Shown here in pieces: positions 1 to 11,813 of a stretch of 64,000 nucleotides of DNA. Source of the stretch: Ulva prolifera (Eukaryota; Chlorophyta; Ulvophyceae; Ulvales; Ulvaceae); NCBI GenBank assembly GCA_023078555.1, contig CM041197.1, forward strand, positions 6,283,810-6,347,809, written 5' to 3'. The position numbers were made by a program, and so were the translations under genes. The notes below the pieces were generated by a model. It was given only the letters and a program-made list of their open reading frames with translations, had not been told where the DNA came from and searched no databases. The first letter of the stretch is position 1, and every line of letters begins with the position of its first letter.

Positions 1-442
1 CGTGCGTGCTCGCACACTTATTCGAGTTGTGTGTGCACCAGAGGCTTACGCCGAGCCCAGTGCCCTGCACTCGTCCGGGTACGGTGTGACGCGGAACCGA
101 AGTATCGATATAATTGACAGTTTCTTGGCATTACGATGCGTTTTGCGCGTCGCTATCTTTCGTAATCGCGTACATACAGTGTTCAGTAGCAGGCGAGGCT
201 CTTGGACTTCCTCATCAGTCTAGGCGTCAGCATTAAAGGTTCCGGGTCGGCCAACCAGTCCATATAACGTCTTAGACTCTGTTATTGCAGATCCTTTAAT
301 GTCGGTGGGAGTTGGGCTGTGATCGTATCTCCTGAGCTGTTGTTTCAACGTATCCGGCTTGCTCCATGCCACGCCAGGGCTCCGCCGCTTTGGCCCTTCC
401 CGGGGATTAAACTATATATGTTCAGAGAGTATATACGCCTCT

Positions 443-457
443 CCGCGAGCCTCGCGG
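443..457. repeat. Short GC palindrome
   Basis: A perfect 7-bp inverted repeat (CCGCGAG / CTCGCGG) around one central base. It lies just downstream of an AT-rich TATA-like patch. No function is assigned. Confidence 0.6.
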
Positions 458-484
458 CGATCCTGCGCTCTTCAAGGGTTCCGT

Positions 485-611
485 TGCGCACCTGGTGGCG
501 CGCACTTTCTAGCTTGCGCCGCCTCACTTAATCGGCGCACCTGGGGGGTGCGCCTGACTGTGCGCCTGCCTGGTGCGCAAGCAGCCGCGGCATGCGCCGA
601 TTAGGTGCGCA
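485..611. repeat. Cluster of TGCGCACC boxes and hairpins
   Basis: TGCGCACC occurs at 485-492 and its complement GGTGCGCA at 572-579 and 604-611. A perfect 8-bp stem with a 5-base loop is formed by GGCGCACC (534-541) and GGTGCGCC (547-554). A wider perfect 11-bp inverted repeat pairs 529-539 with 593-603 and encloses most of the cluster. The same boxes recur at 2947-3335, so this looks like a locally dispersed motif family. Function unknown. Confidence 0.75.
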
Positions 612-1876
612 GACAAGACCACAGGGATCGATATCACGGGCAATCATCGCTATTATTGTATAGAACTGTCCCATGTCGTATCTGGTTGATTACTGTTCAT
701 GTTTACAATCATATACATCCTGCTAGCTAGGCACTTGTCACAATGCGCTGCGAAACTGCAAGCACTCACCAACACAGAAAGACAAGTCAAGTGGACGAAG
801 TCAACTAAATAAACTTCGAACTCTGTATTGTATCAGCGTGGCCTTCCCTTGGTCTTGCTAGTTGGCCAGCCTGCATAACAACACAATTGTCAGTGGTTGT
901 ACTGCAACAATACACCCGAGTCAACCTTCCAGGTACCAAGTTCACCAGGCGGTCCGAAACAGTAGTAACGCTGTGTTGCACAAGTCTTCGGGCATGCGAA
1001 ACTCTAGCAGGAGGGTGAATACACACCTGTCATGCTAAGCAAGTAAATCATGTTGTCTGAATGAAGTTTAGGCAACCCTGACCTGCACTCAAGAGTTTGG
1101 CTGAGAGTGCTAGACCATGGAAGCAGCACAACAATCGCAATAACGGCTCAGCATCTTACCAGCCCGCCTCACAGACAGAGTACACCACAATGCCACAGGC
1201 TGACTGGGATACTTGCGGCCACAGCAAAGCATGCTTCTTGCATGACCATTGCGATGCGGATGCTGCAGACCTGCAAGAATGTGATATGGTAAGGGCTCAT
1301 GGTCGGACAGCCATGGCAAGCATTGTGGTACACTGCATGATGGCAGCATCAGATCTGATAAGATGCATAGATCGGTGTAACAGTCGCCGTACCTTGTGAT
1401 ACCTGACCATCTGTGCATATCGTCTTGTTTGTTTAATGACCATTGTCACCATGGCTTTTAGTCTCGATGTACGATTCTCCTGAAATGCCTGCATGCTGCA
1501 TAGGCACAGTTGCATAAGTTGCTATCAGCGTTTGATAGATCCAATGCACTGCCAAATCACATTGTTCAAGCACAGATTCACATTGCTTGGTAATCCCTGT
1601 GACAACGACGCTGTGAACGGTCAACATCAGGCGTAACAGACTAAGCTACGAATCTAGATAGTCGCATGTCCACAACATAAGGAGTTCCTGACTTGCATGA
1701 CGGCTGCCTTTGCATGTGGAGCCACACAAGTGACGCAAAACTGTACAGCACCAGCCCCCGACACAGTGCAACGGCAAGGTTTCAATTCGTGCGTATTCGC
1801 TGTACTGCATCAACTATTTGCGAAGGTTATCCATAACTATTTGTAAAACTTCAAGCATGAAGCTATGGTCTTTGCG

Positions 1877-1907
1877 AGGCCCGCGGGCCTGCTCGCGAGA
1901 CTCGCGA
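1877..1907. repeat. GC-rich palindrome and TCGCGA pair
   Basis: Positions 1877-1890 are a perfect 14-bp palindrome (AGGCCCGCGGGCCT), followed by two TCGCGA palindromes at 1893-1898 and 1902-1907. No function is assigned. Confidence 0.6.
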
Positions 1908-2193
1908 ATCACCAACGCGCACTTGAATGAAGTGCCTTGACCCAGAACTGGAAGAGGGAGCATACCATGTAGGAAGATTATCGTTCTGGCGCGGAGTTGT
2001 CAGCGTGAGCGCTAGATCCAGGACTTATGTTTGCGTGGTGCCGATAGTTGCAGGCACCGTTGCAGTTGCCGAGCCTGGACAGTGCTAGTGGCATGATACT
2101 ATCGGGTAAACAGAGCGTTGCGTATCAAGATAGCTTGAGCCAAGGCACGGCTGCCTCGTGCCACAACAAAGGCAGTGCAAGACATTGACGACG

Positions 2194-2220
2194 TTGCGAG
2201 AGTACGTCAGCGTCTCGCAA
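2194..2220. repeat. Inverted repeat (8-bp stem)
   Basis: TTGCGAGA at 2194-2201 is the exact reverse complement of TCTCGCAA at 2213-2220, leaving an 11-base loop. It is one of several isolated hairpins in the left flank. Confidence 0.55.
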
Positions 2221-2706
2221 TCAATACGATACTAATTGTCGCCCTGACATGACATGTCACCTCTGCTTCAAAATACAAGAGGGCAATCTTCAGCTGCCCT
2301 TGACTTGTGATCTGCGTCACAGCGTTAACGTTGCAGAGTGGCAACAAGGGGCAACTGGTCACTGCCGCTGCGACTGACATGCACAACTTCCGGGCTCGGG
2401 CATCAGTATGGGTAAAGCGGATAACCTCAAGTCAACAGTGAGATATGAATCGTATTGTATGGCTCAGAAGAAGCATGGCGGGAATGGCTAAGCTTAAGCC
2501 AAACCCGTCGTCGATTTGGACAATTCAGCGACTCTACATGCCCGCCGGCAAGCTCCGGGAAGAAGCAAGCAAGCTACAAGTCAGCAATAGTTACACAGTG
2601 GCCATGCATTACATTGGGCACGCGCATTGATGAATATAGCTTGCCGCGTCCCAGTGCGCAACTCCAAGAGGTGGATGCATGCACAATCATCCGTCATCAC
2701 GCAACG

Positions 2707-2714
2707 TATATATA
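2707..2714 (+). promoter_or_regulatory. TATA-like element
   Basis: TATATATA in an otherwise mixed-composition region, followed about 25-30 bases downstream by a pyrimidine-rich stretch. It resembles a core promoter, but the first ATG downstream (2739) opens only 29 codons, so no gene supports it. It could be chance. Confidence 0.2.
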
Positions 2715-2767
2715 GCACAGCGCTTATCCCTCTCTAGTATGTATCCCCAGCAGATGAGGTGCTGCGT

Positions 2768-2806
2768 AGGCACGCACTGGAGGCACGCACTGGAGGCACG
2801 CACTGG
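2768..2806. repeat. 13-bp tandem repeat, three copies
   Basis: The unit AGGCACGCACTGG is present three times in exact head-to-tail array (2768-2780, 2781-2793, 2794-2806). Such short arrays usually arise by replication slippage. It is unrelated to the 167-bp satellite. Confidence 0.9.
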
Positions 2807-2946
2807 ACAACAACAACATCTGCGGTGACCAGGACAGTCACGGCAATCTCGCACGAAAAAAAAACCAGCAATACCACGGCTCATACCGTTTGGAGACCTG
2901 GGTATCGCGAGACGCAGACACCAGTGTCAGACAAGCGCTCGCGGGG

Positions 2947-3335
2947 GGCGCACCTGCCACGATTGCGCACCCACCCAGGTGCGCCAGCTGGAAGGCTGCA
3001 AGCTGCATCATTGCTTTCACGGACCCAAATCACTCGACAAAGCCCGTCTACACACCTTCTTACATGTTAGCCCTAAAACGACGTCGTTCCCTTCCAGTAT
3101 AACATTGTTCACAACAACGCGCACGTGCACCGTGCGCACCTGTACCTGTGCGCACCCCTCAAGGTGCGCAGGGAAGCTCTCTGCAGTATTGCCGCGGGTC
3201 GTATATGCCGCCAATCTTCACTCTCGGCACGTCTTAGGACGGCATACACCTCAATAAATACTATAAAGGCCTTTAGATCGGAATCCGAGCGATTTTCGGT
3301 TTCACATGGCTATGCGCACCCACTTCATGCGCACC
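2947..3335. repeat. TGCGCACC boxes and hairpins next to the satellite
   Basis: Exact TGCGCACC boxes occur at 2964, 3133, 3149, 3313 and 3328, with the complement at 3163; one-base variants occur at 2947 and 2978. The pair 3149-3156 / 3163-3170 makes a perfect 8-bp stem with a 6-base loop, and 2964-2971 / 2978-2985 makes the same structure with one terminal mismatch. A further 7-bp stem lies at 3119-3137 and a 12-bp perfect palindrome at 3077-3088. The cluster ends about 45 bp before the first satellite monomer. Confidence 0.8.
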
Positions 3336-3771
3336 CTGATTCCTGGAGCACCCGGGTGCTCCTATCTTGCTGTAGCCTATGTGTACTTTCGAAGCTGGCA
3401 GGCATGGGAGTACGTTTACATTGGCGCGCTCATTTCTTCATGTTGTATACATAAATATCCTGTTAATGTGTGTCCGATCTACTGATTAACATTGAGCCCA
3501 TGCCCGCGTGCATAATAAATGGTGTGTAGACCACAATCTTAAAAAACTGTGTACTTTCGAAGTTGGCAGGCATGGGAGTACGTTTACACTGGCGCGCTCA
3601 TTTCTTCATGTTGTATACATAAATATCATGTTATTGTGTGTCAGATATACTGATTTACATTGAGCCCATGCATGCTTGCATTCTAGCTGTTGTGTAGTCC
3701 ACGTTCTTCAAAAACTGTGTACTTTCGGAGAAGACATGCATGGGAGGGCCTTTACACACCGCACTCATTTC

Positions 3772-6700
3772 TACATGTTGTATACATACATATACTGTTA
3801 ATGTGTGTCAGATATACTGATTTACATTGAGCCCATGCCTGCTTGCATTCTAGCTGTTGTGTAGTCCACGTTCTTGAAAAACTGTGTACTTTCGGAGAAG
3901 ACATGCATGGGAGGGCCTTTACACACCGCGCTCATTTCTTCATGTTGTATACATACATATCATGCCAATGTGTGTCAGATGGATAATTTTCATTGACCTC
4001 GCGCCCGCGTGCATTCCTGCTAGTGTGTAGACCACGATCTTCAAAAAATGTGTACTTTCGAAGCTAGCAGGCATGGGAGTACGTTTACATTGGCGCGCTC
4101 ATTTCTTCATGTTGTATACATAAAAATCCTGTTAATGTGTGTCCGATATACTGATTAACATTGAGCCCATGCCCGCGTGCATAATAAATGGTGTGTAGAC
4201 CACAATCTTCAAAAACTGTGTACTTTCGAAGCTGGCAGGCATGGGAGTACGTTTACACTGGCGCGCTCATTTCTTCATGTTGTATACATAAATATCCTGT
4301 TATTGTGTGTCAGATATACTGATTTACATTGAGCCCATGCCTGCTTGCATTCTAGCTGTCGTGTAGTCCACGTTCTTCAAAAACTGTGTACTTTCGGAGA
4401 AGACATGCATGGGAGGGCCTTTACACACCGCGATCATTTCTTCATGTTGTATACATACATATCATGCCAATGTGTGTCAGATGGAAAATTTTCATTGAGC
4501 TCGTGCCCGCGTGCATTCCTACTAGTGTGTAGACCACGATCTTCAAAAACTGTGTACTTTCGAAGCTAGCAGGCATGGGAGTACGTTTACATTGGCGCGC
4601 TCATTTCTTCATGTTGTATACATAAATATCCTGTTAATGTGTGTCCGATATACTGATTAACATTGAGCCTATGCCCGCGTGCATAATAAATGGTGTGTAG
4701 ACCACAATCTTCAAAAACTGTGTACTTTCGGAGAAGACATGCATGGGAGGGCCTTTACACACCGCACTCATTTCTTCATGTTGTATACATACATATCATG
4801 CCAATGTGTGTCAGATGGATAATTTTCATTGACCTCGTGCCCGCGTGCATTCCTAATAGTGTGTAGACCACGATCTTCAAAAACTGTGTACTTTCGAAGC
4901 TGGCAGGCATGGGAGTATGTTTACATTGGCGTACTCATTTCTTCATGTTGTATACATAAATATCCTGTTAATGTGTGTCAGATATACTGATTTACATTGA
5001 GCCCATGCCTGCTTGCATTCTAGCTGTTGTGTAGTCCACGTTCTTCAAAAACTGTGTACTTTCGGAGAAGACATGCATGGGAGGGCCTTTACACACCGCG
5101 CTCATTTCTTCATGTTGTATACATACATATCATGCCAATGTGTGTCAGATGGATAATTTTCATTGACCTCGTGCCCGCGTGCATTCCTGCTAGTGTGTAG
5201 ACCACGATCTTCAAAAAATGTGTACTTTCGAAGCTGGCAGGCATGGGAGTACGTTTACATTGGCGTACTCATTTCTTCATGTTGTATACATAAATATCCT
5301 GTTAATGTGTGTCAGATATACTGATTTACATTGAGCCCATGCCTGCTTGCATTCTAGCTGTTGTGTAGTCCACGTTCTTCAAAAACTGTGTACTTTCGGA
5401 GAAGACATGCATGGGAGGGCCTTTACACACCGCACTCATTTCTTCATGTTGTATACATACATATCATGCCAATGTGTGTCAGATGGATAATTTTCATTGA
5501 CCTCGTGCCCGCGTGCATTCCTACTAGTGTGTAGACCACGATCTTCAAAAACTGTGTACTTTCGAAGCTAGCAGGCATGGGAGTACGTTTACATTGGCGC
5601 GCTCATTTCTTCATGTTGTATACATAAATATCCTGTTAATGTGTGTCCGATATACTGATTAACATTGAGCCTATGCCCGCGTGCATAATAAATGGTGTGT
5701 AGACCACAATCTTCAAAAACTGTGTACTTTCGGAGAAGACATGCATGGGAGGGCCTTTACACACCGCACTCATTTCTTCATGTTGTATACATACATATCA
5801 TGCCAATGTGTGTCAGATGGATAATTTTCATTGACCTCGTGCCCGCGTGCATTCCTAATAGTGTGTAGACCACGATCTTCAAAAACTGTGTACTTTCGAA
5901 GCTGGCAGGCATGGGAGTATGTTTACATTGGCGTACTCATTTCTTCATGTTGTATACATAAATATCCTGTTAATGTGTGTCAGATATACTGATTTACATT
6001 GAGCCCATGCCTGCTTGCATTCTAGCTGTTGTGTAGTCCACGTTCTTCAAAAACTGTGTACTTTCGGAGAAGACATGCATGGGAGGGCCTTTACACACCG
6101 CGCTCATTTCTTCATGTTGTATACATACATATCATGCCAATGTGTGTCAGATGGATAATTTTCATTGACCTCGTGCCCGCGTGCATTCCTGCTAGTGTGT
6201 AGACCACGATCTTCAAAAAATTTGTACTTTCGAAGCTAGCAGGCATGGGAGTACGTTTACATTGGCGCGCTCATTTCTTCATGTTGTATACATAAATATC
6301 CTGTTAATGTGTGTCCGATCTACTGATTAACATTGAGCCCATGCCCGCGTGCATAATAAATGGTGTGTAGACCACAATCTTCAAAAACTGTGTACTTTCG
6401 AAGCTGGCAGGCATGGGAGTACGTTTACACTGGCGCGCTCATTTCTTCATGTTGTATACATAAATATCCTGTTATTGTGTGTCAGATATACTGATTTACA
6501 TTGAGCCCATGCATGCTTGCATTCTAGCTGTTGTGTAGTCCACGATCTTCAAAAACTGTGTACTTTCGAAGCTGGCAGGCATGGGAGTACGTTTACATTG
6601 GCGCACTCATTTCTTCATGTTGTATACATAAATATCCTGTTAATGTGTGTCAGATATACTGATTTACATTGAGCCCATGCCTGCTTGCATTCTAGCTGTT

Positions 6701-9700
6701 GTGTAGTCCACGTTCTTCAAAAACTGTGTACTTTCGGAGAAGACATGCATGGGAGGGCCTTTACACACGGCGCTCATTTCTTCATGTTGTATACATACAT
6801 ATCATGCCAATGTGTGTCAGATGGATAATTTTCATTGACCTCGTGCCCGCGTGCATTCCTACTAGTGTGTAGACCACGATCTTCAGAAACTGTGTACTTT
6901 CGAAGCTGGCAGGCATGGGAGTACGTTTACATTGGCGCACTCATTTCTCCATGTTGTATACATAAATATCCTGTTAATGTGTGTCAGATATACTGATTTA
7001 CATTGAGCCCATGCCTGCTTGCATTCTAGCTGTTGTGTAGTCCACGTTCTTCAAAAACTGTGTACTTTCGGAGAAGACATGCATGGGAGGGCCTTTACAC
7101 ACCGCGCTCATTTCTTCATGTTGTTTACATACATATCATGCCAATGTGTGTCAGATGGATAATTTTCATTGACCTCGTGCCCGCGTGCATTCCTACTAGT
7201 GTGTAGACCACGATCTTCAAAACCTGTGTACTTTCGAAGCTGGCAGGCATGGGAGTACGTTTACATTGGCGCACTCATTTCTTCATGTTGTATACATAAA
7301 TATCCTGTTAATGTGTGTCAGATATACTGATTTACATTGAGCCCATGCCTGCTTGCATTCTAGCTGTTGTGTAGTCCACGTTCTTCAAAAACTGTGTACT
7401 TTTGGAGAAGACATGCATGGGAGGGCCTTTACACACCGCGCTCATTTCTTCATGTTGTATACATACATATCATGCCAATGTGTGTCAGATGGAAAATTTT
7501 CATTGAGCTCGTGCCCGCGTGCATTCTTACCAGTGTGTAGACCACGATCTTCAAAAAATGTGTACTTTCGAAGCTGGCAGGCATGGGAGTACGTTTACAT
7601 TGGCGTACTCATTTCTTCATGTTGTATACATAAATATCCTGTTAATGTGTGTCAGATATACTGATTTACATTGAGCCCATGCCTGCTTGCATTCTAGCTG
7701 TTGTGTAGTCCACGTTCTTCAAAAACTGTGTACTTTCGGAGAAGACATGCATGGGAGGGCCTTTACACACCGCACTCATTTCTTCATGTTGTATACATAC
7801 ATATACTGTTAATGTGTGTCAGATATACTGATTTACATTGAGCCCATGCCTGCTTGCATTCTAGCTGTTGTGTAGTCCACGTTCTTGAAAAACTGTGTAC
7901 TTTCGGAGAAGACATGCATGGGAGGGCCTTTACACACCGCGCTCATTTCTTCATGTTGTATACATACATATCATGCCAATGTGTGTCAGATGGATAATTT
8001 TCATTGACCTCGCGCCCGCGTGCATTCCTGCTAGTGTGTAGACCACGATCTTCAAAAAATGTGTACTTTCGAAGCTAGCAGGCATGGGAGTACGTTTACA
8101 TTGGCGCGCTCATTTCTTCATGTTGTATACATAAAAATCCTGTTAATGTGTGTCCGATATACTGATTAACATTGAGCCCATGCCCGCGTGCATAATAAAT
8201 GGTGTGTAGACCACAATCTTCAAAAACTGTGTACTTTCGAAGCTGGCAGGCATGGGAGTACGTTTACACTGGCGCGCTCATTTCTTCATGTTGTATACAT
8301 AAATATCCTGTTATTGTGTGTCAGATATACTGATTTACATTGAGCCCATGCCTGCTTGCATTCTAGCTGTCGTGTAGTCCACGTTCTTCAAAAACTGTGT
8401 ACTTTCGGAGAAGACATGCATGGGAGGGCCTTTACACACCGCGATCATTTCTTCATGTTGTATACATACATATCATGCCAATGTGTGTCAGATGGAAAAT
8501 TTTCATTGAGCTCGTGCCCGCGTGCATTCCTACTAGTGTGTAGACCACGATCTTCAAAAACTGTGTACTTTCGAAGCTAGCAGGCATGGGAGTACGTTTA
8601 CATTGGCGCGCTCATTTCTTCATGTTGTATACATAAATATCCTGTTAATGTGTGTCCGATATACTGATTAACATTGAGCCTATGCCCGCGTGCATAATAA
8701 ATGGTGTGTAGACCACAATCTTCAAAAACTGTGTACTTTCGGAGAAGACATGCATGGGAGGGCCTTTACACACCGCACTCATTTCTTCATGTTGTATACA
8801 TACATATCATGCCAATGTGTGTCAGATGGATAATTTTCATTGACCTCGTGCCCGCGTGCATTCCTAATAGTGTGTAGACCACGATCTTCAAAAACTGTGT
8901 ACTTTCGAAGCTGGCAGGCATGGGAGTATGTTTACATTGGCGTACTCATTTCTTCATGTTGTATACATAAATATCCTGTTAATGTGTGTCAGATATACTG
9001 ATTTACATTGAGCCCATGCCTGCTTGCATTCTAGCTGTTGTGTAGTCCACGTTCTTCAAAAACTGTGTACTTTCGGAGAAGACATGCATGGGAGGGCCTT
9101 TACACACCGCGCTCATTTCTTCATGTTGTATACATACATATCATGCCAATGTGTGTCAGATGGATAATTTTCATTGACCTCGTGCCCGCGTGCATTCCTG
9201 CTAGTGTGTAGACCACGATCTTCAAAAAATGTGTACTTTCGAAGCTGGCAGGCATGGGAGTACGTTTACATTGGCGTACTCATTTCTTCATGTTGTATAC
9301 ATAAATATCCTGTTAATGTGTGTCAGATATACTGATTTACATTGAGCCCATGCCTGCTTGCATTCTAGCTGTTGTGTAGTCCACGTTCTTCAAAAACTGT
9401 GTACTTTCGGAGAAGACATGCATGGGAGGGCCTTTACACACCGCACTCATTTCTTCATGTTGTATACATACATATCATGCCAATGTGTGTCAGATGGATA
9501 ATTTTCATTGACCTCGTGCCCGCGTGCATTCCTACTAGTGTGTAGACCACGATCTTCAAAAACTGTGTACTTTCGAAGCTAGCAGGCATGGGAGTACGTT
9601 TACATTGGCGCGCTCATTTCTTCATGTTGTATACATAAATATCCTGTTAATGTGTGTCCGATATACTGATTAACATTGAGCCTATGCCCGCGTGCATAAT

Positions 9701-11813
9701 AAATGGTGTGTAGACCACAATCTTCAAAAACTGTGTACTTTCGGAGAAGACATGCATGGGAGGGCCTTTACACACCGCACTCATTTCTTCATGTTGTATA
9801 CATACATATCATGCCAATGTGTGTCAGATGGATAATTTTCATTGACCTCGTGCCCGCGTGCATTCCTAATAGTGTGTAGACCACGATCTTCAAAAACTGT
9901 GTACTTTCGAAGCTGGCAGGCATGGGAGTATGTTTACATTGGCGTACTCATTTCTTCATGTTGTATACATAAATATCCTGTTAATGTGTGTCAGATATAC
10001 TGATTTACATTGAGCCCATGCCTGCTTGCATTCTAGCTGTTGTGTAGTCCACGTTCTTCAAAAACTGTGTACTTTCGGAGAAGACATGCATGGGAGGGCC
10101 TTTACACACCGCGCTCATTTCTTCATGTTGTATACATACATATCATGCCAATGTGTGTCAGATGGATAATTTTCATTGACCTCGTGCCCGCGTGCATTCC
10201 TGCTAGTGTGTAGACCACGATCTTCAAAAAATTTGTACTTTCGAAGCTAGCAGGCATGGGAGTACGTTTACATTGGCGCGCTCATTTCTTCATGTTGTAT
10301 ACATAAATATCCTGTTAATGTGTGTCCGATCTACTGATTAACATTGAGCCCATGCCCGCGTGCATAATAAATGGTGTGTAGACCACAATCTTCAAAAACT
10401 GTGTACTTTCGAAGCTGGCAGGCATGGGAGTACGTTTACACTGGCGCGCTCATTTCTTCATGTTGTATACATAAATATCCTGTTATTGTGTGTCAGATAT
10501 ACTGATTTACATTGAGCCCATGCATGCTTGCATTCTAGCTGTTGTGTAGTCCACGATCTTCAAAAACTGTGTACTTTCGAAGCTGGCAGGCATGGGAGTA
10601 CGTTTACATTGGCGCACTCATTTCTTCATGTTGTATACATAAATATCCTGTTAATGTGTGTCAGATATACTGATTTACATTGAGCCCATGCCTGCTTGCA
10701 TTCTAGCTGTTGTGTAGTCCACGTTCTTCAAAAACTGTGTACTTTCGGAGAAGACATGCATGGGAGGGCCTTTACACACGGCGCTCATTTCTTCATGTTG
10801 TATACATACATATCATGCCAATGTGTGTCAGATGGATAATTTTCATTGACCTCGTGCCCGCGTGCATTCCTACTAGTGTGTAGACCACGATCTTCAGAAA
10901 CTGTGTACTTTCGAAGCTGGCAGGCATGGGAGTACGTTTACATTGGCGCACTCATTTCTCCATGTTGTATACATAAATATCCTGTTAATGTGTGTCAGAT
11001 ATACTGATTTACATTGAGCCCATGCCTGCTTGCATTCTAGCTGTTGTGTAGTCCACGTTCTTCAAAAACTGTGTACTTTCGGAGAAGACATGCATGGGAG
11101 GGCCTTTACACACCGCGCTCATTTCTTCATGTTGTTTACATACATATCATGCCAATGTGTGTCAGATGGATAATTTTCATTGACCTCGTGCCCGCGTGCA
11201 TTCCTACTAGTGTGTAGACCACGATCTTCAAAACCTGTGTACTTTCGAAGCTGGCAGGCATGGGAGTACGTTTACATTGGCGCACTCATTTCTTCATGTT
11301 GTATACATAAATATCCTGTTAATGTGTGTCAGATATACTGATTTACATTGAGCCCATGCCTGCTTGCATTCTAGCTGTTGTGTAGTCCACGTTCTTCAAA
11401 AACTGTGTACTTTTGGAGAAGACATGCATGGGAGGGCCTTTACACACCGCGCTCATTTCTTCATGTTGTATACATACATATCATGCCAATGTGTGTCAGA
11501 TGGAAAATTTTCATTGAGCTCGTGCCCGCGTGCATTCTTACCAGTGTGTAGACCACGATCTTCAAAAAATGTGTACTTTCGAAGCTGGCAGGCATGGGAG
11601 TACGTTTACATTGGCGTACTCATTTCTTCATGTTGTATACATAAATATCCTGTTAATGTGTGTCAGATATACTGATTTACATTGAGCCCATGCCTGCTTG
11701 CATTCTAGCTGTTGTGTAGTCCACGTTCTTCAAAAACTGTGTACTTTCGGAGAAGACATGCATGGGAGGGCCTTTACACACCGCACTCATTTCTTCATGT
11801 TGTATACATACAT
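3772..11813 (+). repeat. Two tandem 4011-bp higher-order units (24-mers)
   Basis: Private variants repeat at exactly 4011 bp. The hybrid monomer with TATACTGTTA is at 3791 and 7802, and a GCGATCATTTC variant, a CACACGGCGC variant and an AATTTGTAC variant each appear once per unit at matching offsets. I noticed no difference between the copies when reading them against each other. 4011 is 24 monomers. Inside each unit there is a further approximately 1003-bp (6-mer) echo, for example the GGAGTATGTTTAC variant near 4912 and 5914. Boundaries are where the copies begin and cease to match and are approximate. Near-identity implies recent duplication. Confidence 0.85.

Larger units (their letters stand above)
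1..3379. other. Single-copy left flank, no supported gene
   Basis: This stretch precedes the satellite and contains no satellite monomers. Open frames are short (about 100 codons or fewer), overlap one another on both strands, and show no recognisable domain; several begin with GTG or TTG rather than ATG. No tRNA or rRNA was recognised. What stands out is a set of short GC-rich inverted repeats and repeated 8-mers (described separately), a 13-bp triple repeat at 2768-2806, and two TATA-like stretches near 412-419 and 2707-2714. It could be intergenic DNA, decayed mobile-element DNA, or the end of a gene lying outside the window; I cannot choose between these. Confidence 0.7.

Noticed and set aside
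805-1627. Overlapping 60-102 codon ORFs in the left flank
   Set aside because: Several frames on both strands are open over the same bases with no domain, codon pattern or context favouring one.
2759-3070. 103-codon ORF at the left flank downstream of a TATA-like site
   Set aside because: It begins with GTG, contains the 13-bp triple repeat and hairpin boxes, and overlaps other equally poor frames. The first ATG after the TATA site gives only 29 codons.
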